Assembly: GCF_002632615.1 (NCBI RefSeq)
Contig: NZ_NITZ01000058.1
Location: 1-5,214, forward strand
Direction: 5' to 3'
Source: Xenorhabdus miraniensis
GTDB taxonomy: Bacteria > Pseudomonadota > Gammaproteobacteria > Enterobacterales > Enterobacteriaceae
Length of the DNA: 5,214 bases
The position numbers and the translations under genes were made by a program. This document shows, in pieces, positions 1-4,591 of the stretch. The notes below the pieces were generated by a model. The model ran no database searches. It saw nothing but the letters and a program-made list of their open reading frames with translations, and was not told the DNA's origin. Each line of letters opens with the position of its first letter. Position 1 is the stretch's first letter.

Positions 1-80
1 TGATTGCTTACTGCCTTAAATGGAAGAAGCCATCACTGAAAGTGTTCTACTCAGAAGACGATTTTCCAATGACGGCTTAA
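1..80 (+). CDS. 3' end of IS982-family transposase (partial, runs off left edge)
   Basis: The reading frame open at base 3 gives 25 residues and a stop at 78-80. It reads IAYCLKWKKPSLKVF, then an acidic stretch and MTA. A short Ala/Tyr/Cys-Leu-x-x-Lys-Lys-Pro-Ser tail is typical of the C-terminus of IS982-type DDE transposases. The stronger evidence is context: the stop codon lies inside a terminal inverted repeat (76-93) that matches, in inverted orientation, the left end of the IS982-family element at 4593. The catalytic core would lie outside the window, so activity of this copy cannot be judged. Family assignment is inferred mainly from the repeat match. Confidence 0.65.
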   Translation, partial: IAYCLKWKKPSLKVFYSEDDFPMTA

Positions 81-93
81 ACGGAATTCGGGT
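76..93 (+). repeat. Right terminal inverted repeat of IS982-family element
   Basis: The reverse complement of this stretch is ACCCGAATTCCGTTTAAG. The left end of the IS982-family element at 4593-4610 is ACCTGAATTCCGGATAAG, identical at 15 of 18 positions. The outer ACC fits IS982-family ends. The IS5-family reading frame is interrupted immediately outside it, which marks the insertion point. Confidence 0.7.
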
Positions 94-94
94 T

Positions 95-214
95 AAATAG
101 TCGATTATCATAAGCGACACGTCCCCAGGCCCCCTTACGTCCTGGTAGGTGAGGCTCAAGTAAATACCAAACACGATCAGAGATATCGTGACGGCGGTGT
201 GTGGGTTTACTCAT
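95..214 (-). pseudogene. N-terminal fragment of IS5-family transposase
   Basis: Starting from the ATG at 214, forty codons encode a protein beginning MSKPTHRRHDISDRVW. It continues with the motif LLEPHLPGRKGAWGR and ends at DNRLF. This DIS/D-x-x-W...L-x-P-x-LPGRKG-x-WG...DNR-x-F pattern is the usual N-terminus of IS5-family (IS427-type) transposases. The frame stops being homologous exactly at the IS982-family repeat at 93-94, so the gene was cut by that insertion. The DDE catalytic domain is missing and this fragment cannot transpose. No strong Shine-Dalgarno is visible before the ATG. An in-frame ATG lies four codons upstream, but family members usually begin close to the chosen start. Confidence 0.75.
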
Positions 215-228
215 GATTAAAGTCATCC

Positions 229-261
229 ATTCATGTAATAAAGAGTTATTATTACATGAAT
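229..261. repeat. Perfect 13-bp inverted repeat, 7-nt loop
   Basis: Arms at 229-241 (ATTCATGTAATAA) and 249-261 (TTATTACATGAAT) pair perfectly around AGAGTTA. The repeat lies just upstream of the IS5-family start codon on the minus strand. It could be a transposase-binding or transcription-protecting hairpin of that element, or a regulatory palindrome. There is no T-tract, so a simple terminator is less likely. Confidence 0.7.
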
Positions 262-289
262 TTATTCATGACGACACCATCTAAGGCAA

Positions 290-495
290 TAATAATGATG
301 ACAAAGACAGGTAAGACCGTGACTTGCTAAACCTGAATGGTCGCCAGAGCGTCAAGCTCGTCCGAGGAATGAGGAGCAAGACAGCGGATTACATCGAGGC
401 CCGCGGCATCGGCTGCAATAAGGCCGGATATAGAGCTGCAACCTACCGTCGATGTCAACATGATTTTTGTCTTGCAAACGGGATGCGTTCATATA
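290..495 (+). mobile_element. Probable 3' noncoding end of an IS110-family (IS1111-like) element
   Basis: This stretch is more GC-rich than its surroundings and has no convincing coding frame. It separates an IS5-family fragment on the left from an IS982-family transposase on the right. It has the character of the long noncoding 3' end of IS1111-type elements: a segment with CGTCAAGCTCGTCCGAG and ATGAGGAGCAAG, and a terminus resembling TTGCAAACGGGATGCGTTCA at about 472-491. In that family this region carries a structured guide (bridge/seeker) RNA that picks the target site. The assignment rests on remembered family resemblance, not a search. The left boundary is uncertain within about 20-30 bases, and no transposase remains. 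Confidence 0.45.
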
Positions 496-635
496 GATCA
501 CCATGACTTCGCTGAGAGAAAGAGAAGCTTCGCGGTGCCGTTTGCGTAATCCATTCTCAATGAGTTGTTGATGCCAGAGAGGGATAAATTTTTGGCAAAA
601 GTCATCGACGCAGCAGTAAAGTTCTTCTAAATTAT
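496..635 (-). pseudogene. 5' fragment of a second IS982-family transposase
   Basis: On the minus strand the frame reads LEELYCCVDDFCQKF, followed by IPLWHQQLIENGLRKR and an LSLSEVM motif. It aligns along its length with the start of the IS982-family transposase at 4684 (E-x-x-x-x-VDDFC-x-x-FIP-x-W...G-x-R-x-R...P/LSE-x-M), yet clearly differs, so the two are distinct family members. The start appears lost by a one-base deletion: TATAATTTAGAAG stands where TATGAATTTAGAAG is expected, giving Met-Asn-Leu-Glu. Homology ends after Met-Val-Ile at about 496, where the IS110-like end begins. The gene is therefore damaged at its start and cut after about 45 codons. Confidence 0.75.
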
Positions 636-639
636 ACCT

Positions 640-697
640 GCCTGAGGATCTCCACTATTTTGTTTTCTTTAGCAAAAATTTTGCTTGTGCCTCAGGC
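640..697 (-). promoter_or_regulatory. Leader stem-loop upstream of IS982-family transposase (left copy)
   Basis: On the minus strand GCCTGAGG (697-690) pairs perfectly with CCTCAGGC (647-640), four bases before the inferred transposase start. Inside the loop is a second hairpin, AGCAAAA with TTTTGCT (685-671). The right-hand IS982-family element has the same arrangement with a different stem sequence and nearly identical spacing (58 versus 59 nt). A translation-limiting leader hairpin is a reasonable inference, since other insertion sequences (IS10, IS50, IS200) use such structures against read-through transcripts. Confidence 0.6.
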
Positions 698-711
698 ACT
701 TTAGTTCCCTT

Positions 712-730
712 CTTAAACAAATCTCAGGTT
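712..730 (-). repeat. Left terminal end of the second IS982-family element
   Basis: Read on the minus strand it begins AACCTGAGATTTGTTTAAG, matching 13 of 19 bases of AACCTGAATTCCGGATAAG at 4592-4610. It lies 33 nt before the leader stem, compared with 32 nt in the right-hand element. dusA-like coding sequence starts just outside it, so this end marks the insertion into dusA. Confidence 0.6.
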
Positions 731-734
731 AACC

Positions 735-878
735 AGTTATATTTCATCACCAGTTCCGCTAATACTGCGCCATTTGAGCAAAAACGCCCATAAAACCGGT
801 CACGAGATTATGGTGATGGAGAAAATACTGAAAATGGTGATTGAGAGCGGGTTGGATTCCGCTCAGGTTCAGAAATAA
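735..878 (+). pseudogene. dusA: C-terminal remnant of tRNA-dihydrouridine synthase A
   Basis: The frame ending at the stop 876-878 encodes LRHLSKNAHKTGHEI followed by an MEKILKMV helix and about ten more residues. Enterobacterial DusA ends with the closely similar pattern RR-(Y/H)-LSENAHK-x-G...VLEHALKLV. DusA reduces U20/U20a in the D-loop of tRNA using FMN and NADPH. Only this tail (about 45 of ~330 residues) remains. Upstream of about 762 the similarity seems to continue in another frame (LYF...ANT), suggesting a small frameshift. The fragment lies convergent to qor and one base from its stop, as expected for dusA-qor neighbours (pspG, present between them in E. coli, is absent). The FMN-binding barrel and active-site Cys are lost to the IS stack on the left. 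Confidence 0.75.
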
Positions 879-1862
879 TTAAGGAATAAGTAGGCTGGAA
901 CCATGAGTAGCGCGGCTTTCTAGCATGCAGTGAGCCTTGATTGCCTCACTGAGCGGGAATTTCTGGCTTTCAGGCACGTCAACATTGATTTTGCCGCTGG
1001 CAATCAGCTCAAATAATGTTTTGCTCGCCTCATCCAGCTCTTCACGGGTAGTGACGTAGCCGTTTAACGTTGGGCGGGTTACAAACAGTGAGCCTTTCTG
1101 GTTAAGTATCCCCAAATCAACGCCAGTCACTGAGCCGGAAGTATTGCCAAAACTGACCATCAAGCCCTGTCGTTTCAGGCAATCCAATGAATCCAACCAT
1201 GTAGTCTTGCCAATAGAATCATAAACGACGCTGACTTTTTCCCCTGCCGTGATTTCCGACACACGTTCAACAATATTTTCGCGCTTATAATTGATGGTCT
1301 GCCATGCTCCCGCTGCTTTGGCGAGAGCCGCTTTCTCATCCGAACTAACTGTACCAATCAATTTAGCACCCAATACTTTTGCCCACTGGCAGGCAATCAG
1401 CCCTACGCCTCCCGCTGCAGCATGGAACAGGAACGTTTCCCCTGCCTGAATTTTATGGGTTTGTCGGAAAAGGTAATAAACAGTCAGTCCCTTCAAAAAT
1501 GATGCAGCGGCTTGCTCAAACGAGATGGCGTCCGGCAGCCGTGCTAATTTGCTTTCTGCCACATTATGAACGTCACTGTAAGCACCAAGCCCTGATTGTG
1601 CATAAACCACCCGATCGCCAACTTTAAAAGAAGTTACCTCGGTCCCAATCTTGGTGACAATCCCTGCAGCTTCGGTTCCGATACCGCTGGGCAGATTATC
1701 TGTTGGGTATAACCCGCTGCGCATATAGGTGTCAATATAGTTAATACCAATGGCGTTATTCTCGACCTGCACTTCGTCAGCAGCGGGATTAACAGGAGTA
1801 AATTCGCAATATTGGAGTACTTCAGGGCCTCCGTTAGCGGAGAACACGATATGTTTTGCCAT
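879..1862 (-). CDS. qor: NADPH:quinone oxidoreductase (Qor), intact
   Basis: Qor is a soluble zeta-crystallin-type member of the medium-chain dehydrogenase/reductase superfamily that reduces quinones with NADPH. The chosen ATG at 1862 gives 327 residues, the same length as E. coli Qor. A longer frame to 1928 adds 22 residues with no family counterpart. Visible features are GGPEVL (11-16), the N-terminal GroES-like domain with NYIDTY and RSGLYP (41-53), GTEAAG (62-67), VGDRVVY (81-87), the nucleotide-binding AAAGGVG (148-154) and SFGN (237-240). The C-terminus is ESRATHGSSLLIP. There is no Cys-rich structural zinc loop, as expected for the zinc-free quinone reductases. Nothing is truncated or frameshifted. 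Its usual neighbours dusA and dnaB are broken or absent, so it survives alone between mobile elements. Confidence 0.97.
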   Translation of the reverse strand: MAKHIVFSANGGPEVLQYCEFTPVNPAADEVQVENNAIGINYIDTYMRSGLYPTDNLPSGIGTEAAGIVTKIGTEVTSFKVGDRVVYAQSGLGAYSDVHNVAESKLARLPDAISFEQAAASFLKGLTVYYLFRQTHKIQAGETFLFHAAAGGVGLIACQWAKVLGAKLIGTVSSDEKAALAKAAGAWQTINYKRENIVERVSEITAGEKVSVVYDSIGKTTWLDSLDCLKRQGLMVSFGNTSGSVTGVDLGILNQKGSLFVTRPTLNGYVTTREELDEASKTLFELIASGKINVDVPESQKFPLSEAIKAHCMLESRATHGSSLLIP

Positions 1863-1906
1863 GAGTAATTCTCTAATTATGTTATATTTGTTGTTTTTCA
1901 GGTTAC

Positions 1907-1912
1907 AGTATA
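1907..1912 (-). promoter_or_regulatory. Possible -10 element for qor
   Basis: TATACT on the minus strand matches the sigma-70 -10 consensus at five of six bases and lies about 45 nt upstream of the qor start. No good -35 box is found at 16-18 nt. This is a weak call based on one hexamer and its position. Confidence 0.3.
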
Positions 1913-1965
1913 TTGTTGCTGATTGCACTAGCTCGGCTCAAGGACATAGTTATCTAGGTCCCTGG

Positions 1966-2047
1966 GGACTTATTCCCTTTCTACTTAAGTATTTGTTCCT
2001 AATAACAGCTCACCAAAGATAAAAATAGAAAAAAGGGAACTCAGTCC
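1966..2047. repeat. Imperfect ~20-bp inverted repeat between qor and the IS6 remnant
   Basis: GGACTTATTCCCTTTCTA (1966-1983, with one preceding G) and, on the minus strand, GGACTGAGTTCCCTTTTTTC (2046-2027) share GGACT, TTCCCTTT and CTA with small indels, separated by about 42 nt. It may be a structured leader, a decayed short mobile element, or chance in an AT-rich stretch. No gene is visible in 1930-2078. Confidence 0.35.
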
Positions 2048-2078
2048 AAAATTGCGATCTAATCAATTACTAAGCATA

Positions 2079-2518
2079 TTAATTCGTCCCCGCGACTTTA
2101 TTTGCATCACATTCAAGAGTCACCATGTCTGGCGCCCATAATGACGTATCGCCTTTTTAAAGAAACGCAATGCGGCTTTCTTACCCGATGAGCCGTCAGC
2201 AAAAAATCAACGGTATTACTACCCAAATCCACTACCCAGTAAAGGTAGTTCCACTGTTCTTTGATTTTGATATCCGTTTGATCCATTTGCCACCGATGCC
2301 CAACCTCAGGCTTGCTCCGCCGATAGCGTTTAGCAATCAACGGAACCAAACGGTGAACTTAACGAGAGAATGTATAATGATCAACGGTAATCCCCCCGCT
2401 TAGACATCATTGCTTCCAGATTACGCCTCAAGATGTAGGTCAGATCCCCGCGAACGCACTGGATTCTGATATCAACAGGCTAATGCAGGAGTTTGAACGC
2501 ATTTTGAGTCAGGGACAT
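2079..2518 (-). pseudogene. Degenerate IS6-family transposase
   Basis: Pieces of one IS6-family DDE transposase appear in order on the minus strand but in shifting frames. They are an N-terminus with PVDIRIQCVR and RNLEAMMSKRG (interrupted by a stop), ITVDHYTFSR (stop), VHRLVPLIAKRYRRSK, GHRWQMDQTDIKIK, YLYWVVDLGSNTVDFLL, then after a frameshift GKKAALRFFKKAIRHYG, and after another APDMVTLECDANK, ending at a stop at 2079. The first catalytic Asp (in QMD) is present, but the family motif DETYIK has become DQTDIK. The last third, with the catalytic Glu, is missing. At least three frameshifts and two internal stops make this an old, dead copy. The proposed ATG at 2518 lies about 60 nt inside the terminal repeat, normal for IS6 elements. 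Confidence 0.8.
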
Positions 2519-2547
2519 CTCCAGTTCCCGCAATAAAAAAATACCAT

Positions 2548-2579
2548 ATTATCCAGACAGAGATTAATGCGACAGAACC
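2548..2579 (-). repeat. IS6-family 5' terminal repeat with transposase promoter
   Basis: On the minus strand the end reads GGTTCTGTCGCATTAATC starting at 2579. It matches GGTTTTGTCGCATTA at 3134 and is similar in style to IS26-type ends (GGCACTGTTGCA). A promoter-like pair follows, CTGTCG (2575-2570) and GATAAT (2553-2548) spaced by 16 nt, in the same relative position as at the other copy. It would drive the now broken transposase. Confidence 0.7.
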
Positions 2580-2586
2580 ATAATAG

Positions 2587-2994
2587 TCACTTGTGAAGAG
2601 ATAATCCTTTTATTGCTTTATCTACAGATTTTTTTGGGCCATACACAGCAAGGCCAACTAAATTCATATTATCAGCATCTTCTGCTAAAAAAACCTCTCG
2701 GTTCGCTTCATCATGACCTGTTGAAAACATTGTGTAGACGTAAGGAACTAGAAGTAGATCCCGCTCCAAGCCTTTCCTATGAACACGTTGAAGTGCCTTA
2801 AGGTCAGCACCAAAAATAAGCATAGGTTGCCCAGACATACTCCCATACTTATGACCAGAAGAGTCGATATATGGGGTACCTATAATCTCAGATGCAGATG
2901 AGGTAACACCCGTTGCGAGGAATGCAACTACATTCAGTTTTTGCCACGTTTGTAAGTCATCCCGCACTATAAAGGTAATTTTCGTATCAAACAT
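2587..2994 (-). CDS. DUF2000-family protein
   Basis: The chosen start at 2994 gives 135 residues beginning MFDTK, as family members usually do. An in-frame ATG at 3003 adds only MFK and has its purine-rich stretch directly abutting, whereas AGAGAG sits nine bases before the inner ATG. Recognisable family patterns are the N-terminal strand and WQKLNVVAFLATG (17-29), IIGTPY (37-42), GQPMLIF (55-61), the MFSTGHDEANR helix (89-99), NLVGLAVYGP (111-120) and the C-terminal KKSVDKAIKGL. DUF2000 proteins are small alpha/beta proteins said to resemble the peptidyl-tRNA hydrolase 2 fold; no reaction is established and none is claimed here. There is no signal peptide or membrane segment. The stop lies only seven bases from the IS6-type end at 2579. 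The frame appears intact. Confidence 0.88.
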   Translation of the reverse strand: MFDTKITFIVRDDLQTWQKLNVVAFLATGVTSSASEIIGTPYIDSSGHKYGSMSGQPMLIFGADLKALQRVHRKGLERDLLLVPYVYTMFSTGHDEANREVFLAEDADNMNLVGLAVYGPKKSVDKAIKGLSLHK

Positions 2995-3026
2995 CTTAAA
3001 CATCTCTCTACGTGTTGTTATGTGAC

Positions 3027-3032
3027 AGTATA
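3027..3032 (-). promoter_or_regulatory. Possible -10 element for the DUF2000 gene
   Basis: TATACT on the minus strand, about 33 nt upstream of the ATG at 2994, within AATATACTGT. No convincing -35 hexamer lies at the usual distance. A near-identical ATATACTGT precedes qor, but such matches occur by chance in AT-rich DNA. Confidence 0.3.
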
Positions 3033-3133
3033 TTTAATTAACGATAGAATATTTGTCTTGTACGTTTGTGCATCGGTGCAGGTCATTGTGAAATAGACAC
3101 CTGCCCAAATCGGCTTCAGTGAGTCATTCTGAA

Positions 3134-3187
3134 GGTTTTGTCGCATTACGCGGTAAATAGATAATAGTCGATTTTTTATTAAGTACT
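3134..3187 (+). mobile_element. Solo 5' end of an IS6-family element
   Basis: GGTTTTGTCGCATTA at 3134-3148 matches the IS6-type end at 2579 (14 of 15). The agreement continues in register: GATAATA begins 27 bases in at both ends, followed by an ATTTTTTATT run. TTGTCG (3138-3143) and GATAAT (3160-3165) with a 16-nt spacer form a promoter pointing right. No IS6 transposase follows, so after about 50 bases the element is truncated or replaced. This end and the one at 2579 face away from each other across the DUF2000 gene. Confidence 0.65.
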
Positions 3188-3293
3188 ACAGCCGTAATTT
3201 CTCTGTAATCAGAGTGTTATATCATCGACGATAATGACATTGTTATGCACGATACTTATATCATTATCGCCAATAGAACCAAGGCAAACGGGT
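3188..3293. other. Non-coding stretch with a spaced palindrome
   Basis: No convincing gene is seen. CGATAATGA (3229-3237) and TCATTATCG (3261-3269) form a perfect 9-bp inverted repeat separated by 23 nt, with two further matching bases after one mismatch. It could be a dimeric protein-binding site or a hairpin; nothing adjacent identifies it. Confidence 0.4.
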
Positions 3294-3329
3294 CTAAATT
3301 ATACTGACGTAAAACCCACCATGAGGACT

Positions 3330-3432
3330 TTCAGCAAAGATGCTTTTGCCACTGCCTCCGGCGCCGGTCACTTCCAGAAATAACTGCCAGTCGTAACGGT
3401 TCGCCAATAACCGCTCACCCACTTTTTCCGAA
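3330..3432 (-). pseudogene. Walker-A fragment of a P4-type phage primase/helicase
   Basis: A ~34-residue piece reads ERLLANRYDWQLFLEVTGAG followed by GSGKSIFAE. The GAGGSGKS P-loop (3342-3365) preceded by a hydrophobic strand is the Walker A of the helicase domain of P4-family phage/plasmid primases, which unwind DNA at the replication origin. Homology stops at about 3330, where the frame runs into unrelated residues and a stop at 3294-3296. The Walker B, primase and C-terminal regions are missing. A different P-loop ATPase is possible because only one motif is present. On the upstream side it abuts a phage tail gene fragment. Confidence 0.55.
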
Positions 3433-3435
3433 GAT

Positions 3436-3669
3436 ACCGTCAGGCACCAACTGGTCACAATACTGGGCGAAGCGGTACAAATCCCATTTTGCCAGACTGA
3501 GGTTTTCCGCCTTAACCCGCGAGCCGATACTGAACCGGTCATTCATCATCAGGTCATACAGCACCCATGCCGGGTTATCGGTCCATGCCCATTTAAACGC
3601 GCCTTGCCATACACCGGAATACGTGCGGGAAACGGGATCGTAATTATCGGGCACACGGATAATGCGCAT
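3436..3669 (-). pseudogene. Internal fragment of lambda-J-like phage tail tip protein
   Basis: About 78 residues match the central part of the host-specificity (tail tip attachment) protein J of lambda-like phages: RVPDNYDPVSRTYSGVWQG, then AWTDNPAWVLYDLM, NDRFSIGSRV, SLAKWDLYRFAQYCDQLVPDG. Full-length J proteins exceed 1000 residues, so this is a small relic. Homology ends at Asp-Gly (about 3436), with the next codons out of register and in the primase-like fragment. An ATG at 3669 is preceded by AAGGAAGG eight bases upstream. The frame runs further upstream to 3777 but those residues do not look like J. Two phage genes from different modules being joined implies deletion of prophage DNA. 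Confidence 0.8.
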
Positions 3670-3770
3670 CTTAGGTTCCTTCCTTTTCTCGGTATCGACT
3701 AAGGAGTTTTCCACTCCGCATTTTTCACAATCACCTAACTGCACCCCAAAACCAATTGCTTGGAGGATAT

Positions 3771-4001
3771 ATGACAACTATCATCATGAAAGAAACACGC
3801 CAGCCGGAATTTTTACGTGGTAATGCTGCAAACAGACGTCACGCCAGACGGAAAGCGACTGCAATGGCAAGAGACAATTTAGATCGTATTCTGAATGACA
3901 TATGGCCTGAGCAGAAAGAACCCAAAAAAGAGCGTCTGGTTCTTTCACTTAGAACTAAAGAAGAAGCCAGTTTTAATAACACATGCTTACCAAACGTATA
4001 G
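3771..4001 (+). CDS. Small basic protein of unknown function
   Basis: The ATG at 3771 has a good Shine-Dalgarno (GGAGG at 3762-3766, four bases before). The product is 76 residues; a longer frame from 3756 would put the Shine-Dalgarno inside the gene. The first half is strongly basic (ANRRHARRKATAMARDN), suggesting nucleic-acid contact. It is followed by an amphipathic stretch (LDRILNDIWPEQKE) and a charged KKERLVLSLRTKEE segment. There is no signal peptide or membrane helix. I do not recognise a family. It lies beside phage debris, so a prophage or plasmid accessory protein is plausible. The stop lies 12 bases before the IS630 terminal repeat, and the C-terminus may have been altered by it. 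Confidence 0.55.
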   Translation: MTTIIMKETRQPEFLRGNAANRRHARRKATAMARDNLDRILNDIWPEQKEPKKERLVLSLRTKEEASFNNTCLPNV

Positions 4002-4012
4002 CAGAATCATAT

Positions 4013-4418
4013 TAATATGGCATAATGTTTGCCTTCACATGACAAGGCATAAAATGAGATGGGTTACAGTCTAGATTTTCGAAAAAGAGTCCTGGCATAC
4101 ATCGAAAAGACCTTCGTCACCGTGAGCTTGTTTGCCGGGAACATCAATGCGGATGTTTTTCATGCCTGGGTGACACAAGATTTGCTGCCAAAGCTTCCGG
4201 GTAACGCAGTGATAGTCATGGACAATGCCCCTTTCCATAAACGACATGACACGAAACAAGCGATAGCAGACAGCGGATGCCAACTGGAATGGCTCCCCCC
4301 TTACAGCCCGGATTTGAACCCCATCGAACCCAAATGGGCCGGAGCAAAAGCGATAAGAAGACGAGAAAGATGTCCAGTGGATGAGTTGTTTATGGAACAC
4401 ATTGATTATGCCAAATTA
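4013..4418 (+). mobile_element. Internally deleted IS630-family element with both ends
   Basis: TAATATGGCATAAT (4013-4026) and ATTATGCCAAATTA (4405-4418) are terminal inverted repeats with 13 of 14 matches, flanking a shortened IS630 transposase gene. IS630/Tc1-type elements insert at TA, consistent with TA at the edges. At about 406 bp it is far shorter than an autonomous element (about 1 kb), so it is a non-autonomous, MITE-like derivative. Confidence 0.7.
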
Positions 4419-4424
4419 TATTGA
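4059..4424 (+). pseudogene. IS630-family transposase, internal deletion fusing N- and C-termini
   Basis: The 121-residue frame starts MGYSLDFRKRVLAYIEK, the usual first residues of an IS630 transposase helix-turn-helix. It then jumps to the catalytic C-terminal half: NADVFHAWVTQDLLPKLPG, VIVMDNAPFHKRHDT and LEWLPPYSPDLNPIEPKWA. The second catalytic Asp (in VMDNAPFH) and final Glu (in NPIEPKW) are present. The rest of the DNA-binding domain and the first catalytic Asp are deleted, with the junction at about codons 17-20. The deletion kept the reading frame. The last residues (HIDYAKLY) are encoded by the right terminal repeat. It cannot catalyse transposition alone, but a related transposase could act on its ends. 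Confidence 0.85.
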
Positions 4425-4591
4425 TTCCGCTATATCTCGCAAAAAGAGATATTATAGATGAAGAACAACACGTTGAATACATGACCGTTTTCTTCGTGAT
4501 AATACGCAACATGTTATGAATTTTTATATTCAAACCGGGAACTTTTGTTGTGGTTATAATATTAAATGTTTTATTTGGTAATCTATACTTT
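4425..4591. other. AT-rich intergenic stretch, no gene recognised
   Basis: No supported coding frame on either strand. A short hairpin, ATATCTC (4432-4438) with GAGATAT (4446-4452), is the only structure seen; it lacks a T-tract and is not called a terminator. Confidence 0.5.

Noticed and set aside
324..506. 60-codon plus-strand frame in the GC-rich segment
   Set aside because: No recognisable protein and no family motif; it crosses the junction between the IS110-like end and the IS982 fragment, so it is a chance frame.
1863..1928. 22-residue N-terminal extension of Qor
   Set aside because: The ATG at 1862 gives exactly the family length of 327, and the extension has no counterpart in known Qor proteins.
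1379..2022. Plus-strand frames opposite qor
   Set aside because: They are antisense shadows of an intact, well-conserved gene, without ribosome sites.
2170..2403. Plus-strand 77-codon frame
   Set aside because: Antisense of the IS6 transposase core (GHRWQMD...IKIK).
2380..2536. Plus-strand frame ending in a plausible-looking C-terminus (ALDSDINRLMQEFERIL)
   Set aside because: The opposite strand carries the N-terminal part of the IS6 transposase (PVDIRIQCVR, RNLEAMM), so this is its antisense.
3078..3104. GCAGGT/ACCTGC hairpin near the DUF2000 promoter
   Set aside because: Only a 6-bp stem with a 15-nt loop; no T-tract or conserved context.
3673..3777. Upstream extension of the J-fragment frame (MSYILQAIGFGVQLG...)
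   Set aside because: These residues do not resemble tail-tip protein J and overlap the start and Shine-Dalgarno of the plus-strand small gene.
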